Shown one piece after another: positions 8,297 to 16,111 of a DNA stretch of 33,024 bases. Position numbers and translations under genes: made by a program. Below the pieces are notes generated by a model, which saw nothing but the letters and a program-made list of their open reading frames with translations, did no database searches and was not told the origin of the DNA. The stretch covers positions 1-33,024 of the IMG/VR virus record IMGVR_UViG_3300038551_000066. The stretch is one strand, 5' to 3'. This stretch comes from a virus. Each line of letters begins with the position of its first letter. Within the stretch, counting starts at the first letter, position 1.

Positions 8297-9033
8297 CTGA
8301 CAATCGCAAGATACTCTTGGCCCTTCAATACTGGGAAGGGGACCGGCGTAGGGCCGCAGAAATCGCCCGCTTCATCGCCAATATCGAGCCCGCGCATTCT
8401 GAGGTTGCTGATTTTCTTTTTGTGGCCCGACAAGATGCGAAACCGCAGGACCCGGAAGTCATTCGGCATGTTTCGGGAAAATTCAACGTCCACCAGCACA
8501 AGGCGACGACCGGCGGAGTTGGGCACCCGTGGGGGTGTTGGGTGCTTTGGTTTGAAACGGTGAAATGGCTTTGGCAATGGAAGAAAGCGCAGCGGTCTCC
8601 CGATTACAAAGCGATGCTGACTTTCGAGGCGGATTGCGTTCCGCTGACGAAGACATGGATTCGTGAGCTTTCTGAAGAGTGGGACCGTGTTAACCGTCTG
8701 CGTGGGACCGTCAATATCATGGGGTCGGAGACGTGGGATTTCTGGGACCATGTTAACGGAAATCTCTTCGTCGGTGGAAATTTCGATTTTCTTGACTACG
8801 TCATCCGAGGCGTGTCGTTGAAAGGATGCCCGATGAATCGCGGCTGGGACTGTTATCTATTCCCGGATTTTGTTCGCTGGGGCTCGGCGAATACCGTCAC
8901 CATGTTGAATGTTTGCGGGCGCCGCCACGTCGAGAAAGATTGCCTGAAGCGAGGAGTTGAGCGCGGCGTCCGGTTCATCCACGGGGTCAAAGATGATTCA
9001 CTTTTCTCCCAGGCTCGGGCTGTTCTCCTTTGA
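8293..9033 (+). CDS. Glycosyltransferase-like protein 3
   Basis: 246 residues. The start is ATG 8293: it overlaps the previous stop as ATGA and has GGGAG (8280-8284) 8 nt upstream; an upstream start at 8113 lies wholly inside the preceding gene. The protein begins with a KILLALQYWEGD strand, then a helix with RRRAAEIARFI. KAMLTFEADCVPLTKTWIREL around 107-126 has the hydrophobic strand plus E-x-D expected at a GT-A metal site. MNRGWDCYLFPDF follows. The similarity is to the fold pattern, not to a family I can name; a nucleotide-sugar transferase is most likely given its neighbours. It ends in a TTGA overlap with the next gene. Confidence 0.6.
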   Translation: MTDNRKILLALQYWEGDRRRAAEIARFIANIEPAHSEVADFLFVARQDAKPQDPEVIRHVSGKFNVHQHKATTGGVGHPWGCWVLWFETVKWLWQWKKAQRSPDYKAMLTFEADCVPLTKTWIRELSEEWDRVNRLRGTVNIMGSETWDFWDHVNGNLFVGGNFDFLDYVIRGVSLKGCPMNRGWDCYLFPDFVRWGSANTVTMLNVCGRRHVEKDCLKRGVERGVRFIHGVKDDSLFSQARAVLL

Positions 9034-9785
9034 AAATTTGGGTCTTCACCATTTCGCATCAAGAGGGCTACATGATGCCATTCTTCTTGCGTCATTACTC
9101 GACTTTCGCGGACCGGATTATTGTCTGGGACGAGCACTCGACGGATGGCACGCGCGAGGCGGTGAAGGATTGCTCGCTCGCGGAGCTTCGGGATTGGCCT
9201 TACCGGGGACTGGATGACGAGAGGTTTCTTGAGGCCCAAAACAATTGGTATAAAGAGGCCCGAGGGCATGCTGACTGGGTCATGTGGCCGGATGTGGATG
9301 AATTGCTTTGGCACCCGTCGCCGCGTCTTTTCCTAGATCAAATGAAGCGCGCTGGTTGGGACATGCTCCATTCGCGCGGATATGCAATGATGCCGGCAAG
9401 CCCGCCAAAGAACGACGCCCGAAGCCAGTTTTACCAGCTTTGCACGAAAGGGGTCCCGACGCCGAATTACGACAAGAGTATCATCTTCAACCCGGATTGC
9501 GATACTCATTTCGTCGCGGGCCGGCACAAGATGAAGGGTTTTTCCGGCAACCGACCTCCTCCGACCTTCTGGTCATTCAAGCTTTTCCATTGTCATTTTC
9601 TCGGGGTTCGCTACACCCAGCAACGGAACGCCCGAAACTATTCCCGGACATTGGACAAGAGAACTTATGCGTGGAATTATGCTCCCGAGTTCAATCGCCC
9701 GGACCAACCTGGGACGGTTGAATGGGTGAAAGAGATTCAACGCACCCGGAAGGTCGTGGACGTTTTTTCTCACGTGCCGCGTTGA
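9030..9785 (+). CDS. GT2/GT92-like glycosyltransferase 4
   Basis: 251 residues. The start is TTG 9030, overlapping the previous TGA (TTGA); the next ATG (9072) would delete the first strand KIWVFTISHQEGY, which is integral to the fold. Motifs: ISHQEGYMMPFFLRHY, the usual N-terminus of this kind of family-2 enzyme; DRIIVWDEHSTDGT at 29-41 (nucleotide-binding Asp residues); ADWVMWPDVDELLW at about 81-93 with the D-x-D; and a later FHCHFLGVRY His-rich segment. Likely a cytoplasmic sugar transferase. Its stop is part of the TTGACA element preceding the capsid leader. It is the last of four tandem glycosyltransferase-like genes. Confidence 0.75.
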   Translation: MKIWVFTISHQEGYMMPFFLRHYSTFADRIIVWDEHSTDGTREAVKDCSLAELRDWPYRGLDDERFLEAQNNWYKEARGHADWVMWPDVDELLWHPSPRLFLDQMKRAGWDMLHSRGYAMMPASPPKNDARSQFYQLCTKGVPTPNYDKSIIFNPDCDTHFVAGRHKMKGFSGNRPPPTFWSFKLFHCHFLGVRYTQQRNARNYSRTLDKRTYAWNYAPEFNRPDQPGTVEWVKEIQRTRKVVDVFSHVPR

Positions 9786-9806
9786 CAACCTTCTGATTTC
9801 CGCAAC
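9782..9806 (+). promoter_or_regulatory. Two-part motif TTGACA-N12-YSGSAAC, copy 2 (capsid leader)
   Basis: TTGACA at 9782-9787 and CCGCAAC ending at 9806 with the same 12-base spacer as the other copies. It overlaps the stop of the fourth glycosyltransferase gene and opens the 200-base leader of the major capsid gene, separating the glycosyltransferase block from the capsid. The nearest ATG (9826) is 19 nt after the motif; the capsid ATG is 180 nt after it. Candidate promoter for strong capsid expression; no canonical -10 is seen. Confidence 0.6.
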
Positions 9807-9825
9807 TGGATTCTTGAGAGCCTGA

Positions 9826-9981
9826 ATGTCTGCCCGGAAGGCCCTCCCGGGAAGCGACCTAAGCGCCAGTGGTCTGGCGAGAGCGGTGACGGTTTGTCAG
9901 TTCAACGGCGCTGTCGTTGGGGGCCAATTCTCAACGTCCGGGATTTTCGGGGCCGGATACACAATCCCCAGCAGGAGATAG
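9826..9981 (+). CDS. Possible 51-residue leader ORF before the capsid gene
   Basis: An ATG at 9826, 19 nt after the two-part motif, opens a 51-codon frame ending at TAG 9979-9981, five bases before the capsid ATG. The product would be small with a basic start and a Gly/Ser-rich second half (GAVVGGQFSTSG, GAGYTIPSRR). There is a weak GAGAG upstream. Its stop lies inside the spacer between the capsid's AGGAG and start, which would allow translational coupling. Codon use does not look clearly coding, and the region also forms hairpins, so it may be only a structured leader. Confidence 0.3.
   Translation: MSARKALPGSDLSASGLARAVTVCQFNGAVVGGQFSTSGIFGAGYTIPSRR
9833..9879 (+). promoter_or_regulatory. 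Hairpins in the capsid gene leader
   Basis: Two short stems lie here: CCCGG (9833-9837) with CCGGG (9847-9851), and CGCCAG (9864-9869) with CTGGCG (9874-9879) closed by a 4-base loop. Neither is followed by a T-run, so they are not simple terminators. They lie in the only stretch of about 200 bases without a firm gene and could stabilise or regulate the capsid mRNA. Confidence 0.35.
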
Positions 9982-9986
9982 ACAAC

Positions 9987-11282
9987 ATGGCTACTGAGTG
10001 CCTAACGGTCCACCAAATCAGCGATTTCGCGACGAAAGACACGGAACGCATGACCGGGACCATTGCAAAGACTCTCGCCGCAAACTCCCCCTTTGTTAAC
10101 GTGATTCAGGGCGGGACGTTCCCGGCAGGCGTGAGCGACGAAATTCGGACGAGCGTTCAAATGCAGGCCGCTCCCGGCGATTCCCTCGCCATTCCGACCT
10201 TCGTTTGTGACTCGGACATCTGCGGCGAAGACGGCGAACAAGACTTGACGGATACCGTCGAGTTTGTGTCCCGGCTTGAGAGCAAGCGCGGTAAGGGTCC
10301 GAAAGTGTGCGTGAAGAAGGGCTATTCCGCTTTCCGGGGCAGTTACGTTGCTGCTGAGGATTCTCTGCGGAAGCTCATTACGCAATACATCAATTCCGAT
10401 GTGCGAGCGCAGCTTTATCTGCGGTCTGCCTCGAAATTCGTATGCGCTGCGGGGTATGACTTTGACTCGCTGTTCACTGGCGGGAACGAGACTGACCTCG
10501 GAGTCCAGTTTGCGAACATCGCGCCTACCGGTCCGCTGTCCTTCCAGACGTTGCACGCCATCGCGCGCTACATGAAGGAAGCTCTGTTTGCCGAGATGTA
10601 TGACGGCGGAAGTAAGGGGATGCCCCATTTCCGTTTCATCGGTTCGGACGACGCGGTTGAATTCCTGCGGAGTCAGGTGGGGGTGTTGGCCAACATGTAT
10701 GCCCTCACTTCCGGCGGCTACAAGCTCGGTGAAGTGACGCTTACGGCTTACTCTTTTGAGCAGGCCCCGGCGTATCGCGGTCTTGCTTTCGGTGTTGACC
10801 AGCGCCCGCTTCGTGCGAACGCTTTCGACGGCGAAGGGAATCTCGACCTTCTTGACCCTGTGGTCAACATTGCGAATCCGGTCAAGAACACCGCTTATGC
10901 TCGCGCGAATCCTTTGTGGCGGGGTGCGAATTGGGAAGTTGGTTTCTTGATGGCGGACAATGCCTTCAAGCGCCTTGTGCCCGAGCGGTATGTCGGCGAG
11001 GGGAGCTTCAAGTTCGCGCCGCAGTTGCACATGGGCGAACTCGACTGGCATTATGTCATCGACAACGGCTGTAATAGCCGTGGCGATTTCGGCTGGCACC
11101 AGTATCAAATCAGCCGGGCTTACCAGCCGATGCGCCCGCAGTGGATTGTCCCGATTCTCTACAAGAAGCCTTGTCAGAATCTCGGGCTCATCTCTGAGGT
11201 TTGCGATACGCTGAGCACTTACACAGGTGCGGACAGTTACGCCGACTTGGAGTGCGTTGACCCCGGCGAAGAGTTGCAATAA
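9987..11282 (+). CDS. Major capsid protein
   Basis: 431 residues. ATG 9987 is chosen because AGGAG (9973-9977) lies 9 nt upstream; a longer in-frame reading from 9894 has no support. Position (after portal and scaffold-like gene, before fibres and tail genes), length, and mixed alpha/beta composition without enzyme motifs fit an HK97-fold coat protein. Supporting stretches are an N-terminal helical arm (TERMTGTIAKTLAAN), a charged loop around residues 75-110, a long helix near QTLHAIARYMKEALFAE, and a late beta segment ending in the Pro/Trp/Tyr-rich YQPMRPQWIVPILYKK. It has about nine cysteines, many for a coat protein. No firm homologue was recalled, so the call rests mainly on context. It has its own leader and a downstream terminator, as expected for a highly expressed gene. 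Confidence 0.7.
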   Translation: MATECLTVHQISDFATKDTERMTGTIAKTLAANSPFVNVIQGGTFPAGVSDEIRTSVQMQAAPGDSLAIPTFVCDSDICGEDGEQDLTDTVEFVSRLESKRGKGPKVCVKKGYSAFRGSYVAAEDSLRKLITQYINSDVRAQLYLRSASKFVCAAGYDFDSLFTGGNETDLGVQFANIAPTGPLSFQTLHAIARYMKEALFAEMYDGGSKGMPHFRFIGSDDAVEFLRSQVGVLANMYALTSGGYKLGEVTLTAYSFEQAPAYRGLAFGVDQRPLRANAFDGEGNLDLLDPVVNIANPVKNTAYARANPLWRGANWEVGFLMADNAFKRLVPERYVGEGSFKFAPQLHMGELDWHYVIDNGCNSRGDFGWHQYQISRAYQPMRPQWIVPILYKKPCQNLGLISEVCDTLSTYTGADSYADLECVDPGEELQ

Positions 11283-11301
11283 TCCTTTGGGGGTAGGTCG
11301 G

Positions 11302-11341
11302 GGGCCGGGCGTGAGCTTTAGAGCAAGCGTCCGGCCCTTTT
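11302..11341 (+). terminator. Terminator-like hairpin after the capsid gene
   Basis: GGGCCGG (11302-11308) pairs with CCGGCCC (11331-11337); the stem extends inward for about four more positions with two G-T wobbles. A TTTT run (11338-11341) follows. This is a good factor-independent terminator shape. The next ATG (11346) starts four bases later, so downstream expression needs read-through or an upstream promoter. Confidence 0.75.
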
Positions 11342-11345
11342 CACA

Positions 11346-11624
11346 ATGAGGAATTCCTTTACCTTGCTGGCAATGAGTTGGACGGGCACCCTCGCTAGCG
11401 TCACTGCGTTCATTGCCCATGTTACCCCCTGGCTCCCGGTGCTGTCGTTCATCGTGTCCGTCATCGGCACGGCTTTCGCAGTCCGAGCCTGTCGAGCACG
11501 CGAGCGCGCGGCGGACGCCGTTGCCGCAGTGGCGAAAGTGGAGCTTGAGAACGAAAAGGCAGAGCACAAACACGGAGTCGCGGCACTGCTGAACGATGAC
11601 GGAAACGAAGACACCCCTGAATGA
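11346..11624 (+). CDS. Small membrane protein (holin-like topology)
   Basis: 92 residues starting just after the capsid terminator, with no Shine-Dalgarno sequence. The N-terminal half is hydrophobic: a first weak segment around residues 5-26 and a clear one around WLPVLSFIVSVIGTAFAV (about 29-46). A basic patch (RACRARERA) is next, then an Ala/Glu-rich helix and an acidic tail. One or two membrane segments with a charged C-terminus fit a small holin, but also many other phage membrane proteins. The next gene, overlapping by ATGA, is a lipoprotein with a membrane segment; the pair could be a lysis cassette. No endolysin is seen nearby, so this stays tentative. Confidence 0.55.
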   Translation: MRNSFTLLAMSWTGTLASVTAFIAHVTPWLPVLSFIVSVIGTAFAVRACRARERAADAVAAVAKVELENEKAEHKHGVAALLNDDGNEDTPE

Positions 11625-12373
11625 AGAATTTTTTCCTTGCGCTGCTACTGGTCGGGTTGACTGGTTGCGGCACCCTCATCCCGAAGCGGGTTGAGTTTGG
11701 ACAAGACAAGGTCAAGGCCGTCCCCACACAGACCGACCGAGAGAAAGAGACTCAACGGCGGGCGGCGGCTCTGGCCGCACAAAAAGCCCGCGAAACACGG
11801 GAAGCGGCGTTGACAAACAATGCCCCGCCCGCCGTTACGGTCCCCGCGCGGGATACTGAGGCGCTGACAGAGGCGGTTTCCGAAAGCCTCGGTCCTCCGA
11901 AGCATGACCCGTCCGGTGATGACCCGCAGGCTCTCGCGGCGGAATTGCGTGTTGCTATTGCCAAGTTGAATGCCCGACTCGACTCATTCCGGGACAAAAA
12001 CGATGAGAACATCGGGAAGAAGATAGAAGGCACCGGCTTCCTTCAAATCCCGTATTTCGTTTGGCTTCTCATGGTGGTTGTCGTTGGTTTTGTCGGGTTG
12101 ATTTTGCTCGGTATCGGCTGGTCTTTTCTCAAGATGTTCGCCATGAGCAACCCGCCTGTGGCTCTCGGGGTCAATGCGGTTGCGATGGGAGGGAAGTTGA
12201 CAGCGCGCGCCGTTTCGCAACTTATTAAAGGCGGGGAAGCTTTCAAAGACGCCCTTGGGGGCGTAGTGTCTGACCCGGCTTTGCTTGAGCGCGTGAAAGA
12301 GTTGTTTCGGACGAGCCACAAAGCGGCTCAAGACGAGCATCTTCAGGACGCGGTAAAAGAATTGACAAAATGA
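11621..12373 (+). CDS. Lipoprotein with internal transmembrane segment (spanin-like candidate)
   Basis: 250 residues. The N-terminus is a lipoprotein signal peptide: MKN, a hydrophobic run, then lipobox LTGC with the acylated Cys at 16. Residues 20-140 are polar, Ala/Arg/Glu-rich and probably helical. A strong transmembrane helix spans about 144-170 (VWLLMVVVVGFVGLILLGIGW), followed by about 80 residues with amphipathic helices. A lipidated end in the outer membrane plus a membrane anchor is the plan of a unimolecular spanin, which fuses the two membranes at lysis; the long tail after the membrane segment is atypical. Alternatives are a superinfection-exclusion lipoprotein or a virion membrane protein. 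It starts in an ATGA overlap with the small membrane protein gene. Confidence 0.6.
   Translation: MKNFFLALLLVGLTGCGTLIPKRVEFGQDKVKAVPTQTDREKETQRRAAALAAQKARETREAALTNNAPPAVTVPARDTEALTEAVSESLGPPKHDPSGDDPQALAAELRVAIAKLNARLDSFRDKNDENIGKKIEGTGFLQIPYFVWLLMVVVVGFVGLILLGIGWSFLKMFAMSNPPVALGVNAVAMGGKLTARAVSQLIKGGEAFKDALGGVVSDPALLERVKELFRTSHKAAQDEHLQDAVKELTK
12197..12221 (+). promoter_or_regulatory. Two-part motif TTGACA-N12-YSGSAAC, copy 6 (inside the lipoprotein gene)
   Basis: TTGACA at 12197-12202 and TCGCAAC ending at 12221, with exactly the spacing of the five intergenic copies. It is in the coding part of the lipoprotein gene, 148 nt before the collagen-like gene's ATG. It could be an internal promoter for the fibre genes or a chance match; given a TTGACA, a random match to the second half is about 1 in 2000. 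Confidence 0.4.
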
Positions 12374-13437
12374 GTTGCGGCGATTGCAATACAACGGTCC
12401 CCTGCGGGTCAAACCCGTGTGCGGTGAGCACTACCAACACGGCGGCTTGTGAGTCGCTTCCGTCGGCGTTGGACAACTTCATTACTCAGTTTTTTGGGGT
12501 CGTCACTAAGACTGAAGTTGATGGCGCCGTCGGGTGGATTCTGCCTTGTGACCTTGAGGTCGGTCTCGAAGCCAACCCCCGTGATGTTGGCGAGGGGCTC
12601 GCGTGCTACTTTCTCCGGCTTTTTCAGGACGGTATTACCGGGCTTCAGGGAGAACAGGGGGAGAAAGGTGATGCCGGCGTTGACGGAAATAACGGATACA
12701 CCGTGACGCTGACAGGCGCCAATGTGCCCACATCCGGCGCGTGGAGTGTCAAGATGCAAGCCAACTCGGCTATTGTCGAGGGGTTGACGGTCTATGTCGA
12801 AGATTCGGGATATCACAAGATCACTGCGATTGGCGGCGACTGGACGGTTTTCTTGACGGTCGTTGAACTCAAATCTTCGCCTACCGCTTACATCTCCGCC
12901 GGGCATATCGTCACCCCCGCCGGGCCGAAAGGTGCGAAGGGGAGCACCGGGGCGACAGGTCCGAAGGGGAATACTGGCGACAAAGGCGCGACAGGTGATA
13001 AAGGAGACCAAGGGGACCCGGGAACATCTTACACAGGAATTAACGAGCAGGTCCTTGGATCGGGCACGCCTTACACCGTCACTGATACTCTGGCTCCCGT
13101 AGTTCTCGGATCGGTTCAGGCTGAAATTACGCTGCCGGACCTCGGGACGTATCTCGTCACGTTCACGGCAAATGTCGAAATGGATTCGACGGCTGCCGCT
13201 GTGGCTCCGTTGGATACGGTTACGGTTTCCGTATATGACGACATCGACGCCGATTATGTCTCTAGCTCAACCCAGACGGTTCGGCTTCTGCCAGACATGC
13301 GGTCTGTTGTCACTCTTACTTTCCTTCACACCACGGACAGCGCAAATCACACGCTCTCTTTGTATGCTTCTTGCCTTACTAGTGGGAAGGCTTACATCCG
13401 AGGTCAAAGCCGGTGCCTGTATGTGAGGATTGCATGA
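12370..13437 (+). CDS. Collagen-like fibre protein 1
   Basis: 355 residues, starting in an ATGA overlap with the lipoprotein gene. The N-terminal 85 residues are Cys-rich (CGDC, PCGSNPC) and then read as a compact domain (LDNFITQFFGVVTKTEVDGAVGW), probably the virion-attachment part. Gly-X-Y collagen triplets occur at about 90-112 and 185-220 (GPKGAKGSTGATG, GDKGDQGDPG), separated by a beta-rich domain of about 70 residues. The C-terminal ~135 residues are beta-rich with a Thr/Val pattern (AEITLPDLGTYLVTFTANVEM), like the trimeric heads of phage fibres. Such proteins form triple-helical shafts projecting from the head or tail and bind surfaces. A second collagen-like gene follows. Confidence 0.75.
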   Translation: MSCGDCNTTVPCGSNPCAVSTTNTAACESLPSALDNFITQFFGVVTKTEVDGAVGWILPCDLEVGLEANPRDVGEGLACYFLRLFQDGITGLQGEQGEKGDAGVDGNNGYTVTLTGANVPTSGAWSVKMQANSAIVEGLTVYVEDSGYHKITAIGGDWTVFLTVVELKSSPTAYISAGHIVTPAGPKGAKGSTGATGPKGNTGDKGATGDKGDQGDPGTSYTGINEQVLGSGTPYTVTDTLAPVVLGSVQAEITLPDLGTYLVTFTANVEMDSTAAAVAPLDTVTVSVYDDIDADYVSSSTQTVRLLPDMRSVVTLTFLHTTDSANHTLSLYASCLTSGKAYIRGQSRCLYVRIA

Positions 13438-13649
13438 GTGCTTCGCGTAACTGTTTTTGCGGCCCCGTTGTTGGGCGCATCCAAGCTCCGGAGGTCTTAG
13501 TTGACGGCGCTGTCCCTCGGATGGCGACGATTTGCATTTCGCGGCGGAAGCCCCCGTCTCCGGTTTCTGTTCCGCGCGAGTATTGGGAAGACGAAGACAC
13601 CCCGAAATATTTCCAAGATGAACTTGGAAATTTCCTTGAACTGCAATGA
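13434..13649 (+). CDS. Small protein between the two fibre genes
   Basis: 71 residues. ATG 13434 is the start: GAGG (13425-13428) lies 5 nt upstream and the start overlaps the previous stop as ATGA; the upstream GTG 13413 is less likely. The N-terminus has two close cysteines (NCFCGP). A hydrophobic strand (MATICISRR), a Pro-rich stretch and an acidic/aromatic end ([18 protein letters not shown]) follow. It is translationally coupled on both sides to fibre genes, which suggests a fibre assembly or joint protein. No family is recognised. Confidence 0.65.
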   Translation: MSASRNCFCGPVVGRIQAPEVLVDGAVPRMATICISRRKPPSPVSVPREYWEDEDTPKYFQDELGNFLELQ

Positions 13650-16105
13650 AGCTCTCCGAAAAACCTGTTTCAACTGGCCCAGTCCAATACGTTACCGCGC
13701 TGATTAGCGGTCCGTCTGGTCCTTTGGTCCGTCGCGTGGCCCCCTACAATCTCGGTCAAGTTGGTCCGACAGGTCCGACAGGTCCGACCGGAGCAATCGG
13801 CGCCACGGGGCCGACAGGCCCGACTGGCCCGACCGGAGCAGTCGGCGCCACGGGGCCGACGGGTCCGACGGGTCCGACCGGCCCGACTGGCCCGACCGGA
13901 GCAGTCGGCGCCACGGGGCCGACGGGTCCGACGGGTCCGACCGGAGCAGTCGGCGCCACGGGGCCGACAGGTCCGACGGGTCCGACTGGCCCGACCGGAG
14001 CAGTCGGCGCCACGGGGCCGACAGGTCCGACGGGTCCGACGGGTCCGACGGGTCCGACCGGCCCGGACGGTGTATCGGCCAACCCGCAATTTGAGTCCCT
14101 CTATGAGGCATCGACGACCGGCTCTGGGTGGAATCAATACACGTGGGGCGGAAACGATTCGGTTTTCGGAAACGTGACGGAGCTTTACGTCGCTACTCTG
14201 GATGCTGCCACTGGAAGCGATTTTTCGGCAGACCTCGCGGCGCTGCAATCCGGAAGCAAGATTCTTTTCGCGGACGTGAACGACCTAAGTAGTTACTGGA
14301 CGTTCGATGTGACGGCGGCAACTTCGGTCAACGAGCCCGGTTCATATTTGATTCCGGTTTCCCCCGACGTGTCTAACGGAAGCGGTCCGGCGTTGTGGCC
14401 CGGAAATGCGCTTGTAACTATCTACCAATACCCTGGCTCGCAAGGTCCGACGGGTCCAACAGGCCCGACGGGTCCAACAGGCCCGACAGGCTCGACGGGG
14501 GCCACTGGGCCGGCTGGTGGTATTGAAGGGTCCATCTTCTATTTGGATGACATCGCTTCCGACATCGGCGGTTATTTCGTCATTGACACTTCCCCGACTT
14601 CGACTGGCGAGGTCATTGACCAAGTAACCGGAGTGACTTCCGGCGGCGGCGCGGCACTCATCGAATCCTATGCTACCCCTTCGGGCGTCCCTGGGGTAAC
14701 TGTCATCCCCGCCGGCAATTGGGTTTTCAACTTCTGGGCGGATGTAGATTCTACGGCTGGCGGAAATTCTAATCTTCGGTTCGACGTTTACCAGAGGGCT
14801 TCTGGAGGGGCCGAGACTCTATTGTTTACGGGCGCCTCGACCACTCTTACCACGGGGCCACTTGCGTTCACTGAGGTCATCTCCGTTCAACCCGATATCG
14901 TCATTTTGGACACTGACCGCATTGTGTTGAAAGTTTACGGAGTGACCACGGCGGTAGCCGCCAAGGTTATTCGTTTTTCTCACAACGGGAGCGCGCGCTA
15001 CTCGCACATGCATACCCCGTTGATTTCGGTCGGGGCGCAAGGTCCGACCGGGCCGACAGGTCCGACAGGTTCGACCGGCCCGACGGGTCCGACCGGCCCG
15101 ACGGGTCCGACCGGCGCGTCAGGGGCCGGCGGGACAACTGGCGATGTTCAGGTTTTTACCGGCTCAGGGACTTGGAACAAACCGACCGGCGCGGTTGGAG
15201 TGTATGTAATCTGCATCGGTGGAGGCGGCGGCGGCGGCGGAAGCACGGCGACAAACGCGACTACGGGCACCAAGATTGGCGGCGGCGGTGCTGGCGGCGG
15301 GGCTCGGTCACAGCTTTATTTCCCGGCGGCTTATCTTCCTGACTCGGTTCCTGTGTCTGTAGGGGCGCCGGCATCTGGCGGGGCTGGAACTGGAAACACC
15401 GGAACTGCGACGGACGGTCAAGTCGGGCAGCCGGCGTATTTTGGCACTTCCGGGAGTTTTTGTAAAGCCTTCGGCGGTGGTGGAGGTGTTGGCGGTCGGT
15501 TGAATTCGAACGGCGGCGGGGCTGGCGGTGGTGGCGTAGCTGGGTCTGGCGCGAATGGAACTGTCGGGGCGAGTGGTAACGGCGGATATCCTGGGACCGG
15601 AGTATCTCCGTATGAGGCAGGTGGCCATGGCGGTGTCGGTGGAAACAACGTCGCCGGAGGTCACACTGAGTATGGCGGCGGAGGAGGCGGAGCCGCTACT
15701 GCGGCAACTGGTAGCAATGGCGGCACGTCAACTTTCGGCGGAGGCGGCGGGGGCGGCGGTGGAGCTGTGACCGGGGCCTCTGGTGCTCAGACTGCCAACC
15801 CTGGCGGGATTGGCGGCGGGCACACTTACAATTCTCTCGCGCTTGGGGACCTCTCTAACGCGACTGGCGGGGCTGTTCAAGGCGGGACCGGAACGAACGG
15901 GGTTTCTGGTCCTTCGGGATACGTTGCCGGAGGCGGCGGGGGTGGCGGAGCAGGCCACACGGGCGGCAATGGCGGCGACGGCGGCAATGGGGGATTTCCT
16001 GGCGGGGGAGGCGGCGGAGGCGGCGCGGGCACCCTCACGGGCAACGTCGGGGGAACCGGCGGGGCCGGAGGGACCGGGGTTATTTACGTCATCACCACTT
16101 TCTAA
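13646..16105 (+). CDS. Large collagen-like, Gly-rich fibre/adhesin protein
   Basis: 819 residues. Order of parts: a 39-residue N-terminus; an uninterrupted Gly-X-Y tract of about 34 triplets (residues 40-141), mostly Gly-Pro-Thr with periodic GAV-GAT pairs; a beta-rich domain; a second GPT tract (about 264-293); another beta domain of about 165 residues resembling fibre or jelly-roll modules; a third GPT tract (about 462-495); then a C-terminal domain of about 310 residues opening with [24 protein letters not shown]. That opening and the many Gly-runs match phage receptor-binding Gly-rich domains that pack as polyglycine II helices. Likely a trimeric receptor-binding fibre. The Thr in the Y position of the triplets are potential O-glycosylation sites. 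It ends before a perfect hairpin. Confidence 0.8.
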   Translation: MKLSEKPVSTGPVQYVTALISGPSGPLVRRVAPYNLGQVGPTGPTGPTGAIGATGPTGPTGPTGAVGATGPTGPTGPTGPTGPTGAVGATGPTGPTGPTGAVGATGPTGPTGPTGPTGAVGATGPTGPTGPTGPTGPTGPDGVSANPQFESLYEASTTGSGWNQYTWGGNDSVFGNVTELYVATLDAATGSDFSADLAALQSGSKILFADVNDLSSYWTFDVTAATSVNEPGSYLIPVSPDVSNGSGPALWPGNALVTIYQYPGSQGPTGPTGPTGPTGPTGSTGATGPAGGIEGSIFYLDDIASDIGGYFVIDTSPTSTGEVIDQVTGVTSGGGAALIESYATPSGVPGVTVIPAGNWVFNFWADVDSTAGGNSNLRFDVYQRASGGAETLLFTGASTTLTTGPLAFTEVISVQPDIVILDTDRIVLKVYGVTTAVAAKVIRFSHNGSARYSHMHTPLISVGAQGPTGPTGPTGSTGPTGPTGPTGPTGASGAGGTTGDVQVFTGSGTWNKPTGAVGVYVICIGGGGGGGGSTATNATTGTKIGGGGAGGGARSQLYFPAAYLPDSVPVSVGAPASGGAGTGNTGTATDGQVGQPAYFGTSGSFCKAFGGGGGVGGRLNSNGGGAGGGGVAGSGANGTVGASGNGGYPGTGVSPYEAGGHGGVGGNNVAGGHTEYGGGGGGAATAATGSNGGTSTFGGGGGGGGGAVTGASGAQTANPGGIGGGHTYNSLALGDLSNATGGAVQGGTGTNGVSGPSGYVAGGGGGGGAGHTGGNGGDGGNGGFPGGGGGGGGAGTLTGNVGGTGGAGGTGVIYVITTF
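13763..14070 (+). repeat. Gly-Pro-Thr coding tandem repeats with five GAI/GAV-GAT markers
   Basis: A 9-base unit (GGTCCGACS) repeated with a nearly constant 20-base marker GAGCARTCGGCGCCACGGGG starting at 13791, 13836, 13899, 13944 and 13998. Marker spacings are 45, 63, 45 and 54 bases, all multiples of 9, so copy-number change would keep the collagen triplet and the reading frame. It is a coding tandem repeat, not a CRISPR array. Confidence 0.9.
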
Positions 16106-16111
16106 GAAAGT

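Noticed and set aside
9864-9920. tRNA-like stretch in the capsid leader (stem-loop followed by GTTCAA)
   Set aside because: No pairing acceptor stem, anticodon arm or CCA context can be built around it.
9894-9986. N-terminal extension of the capsid protein from 9894
   Set aside because: The start would be a TTG with no ribosome binding site and an Arg-rich, unlikely N-terminus; ATG 9987 has AGGAG at the right distance.
10795-10820. Near match TTGACC with AAC 17 bases on, inside the capsid gene
   Set aside because: Last base of the first half differs and the spacing is one base too long compared with the invariant six copies.
10002-11573. A 523-codon open frame on the - strand across the capsid gene, and a similar 510-codon one at 5084-6616 across the scaffold-like gene
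   Set aside because: Long antisense frames are expected in GC-rich coding DNA. Their products are Arg/Leu-rich without domain signatures, and the + strand frames have good starts, motifs and coupling.
12362-12367. TTGACA just before the collagen-like gene start at 12370
   Set aside because: It lies in the lipoprotein coding sequence 8 nt before the ATG and lacks the second half of the motif.
13791-14017. Regularly spaced repeats resembling a CRISPR array
   Set aside because: The intervals are not unique spacers but further copies of a 9-base coding unit, and the region lies wholly within an open fibre gene; no cas genes are present.
13756-14082. - strand frame encoding Gly-Pro-Val collagen-like repeats
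   Set aside because: It is a mirror of the repetitive GGTCCGACC coding unit; the + strand frame continues into folded domains and has an ATGA-coupled start.
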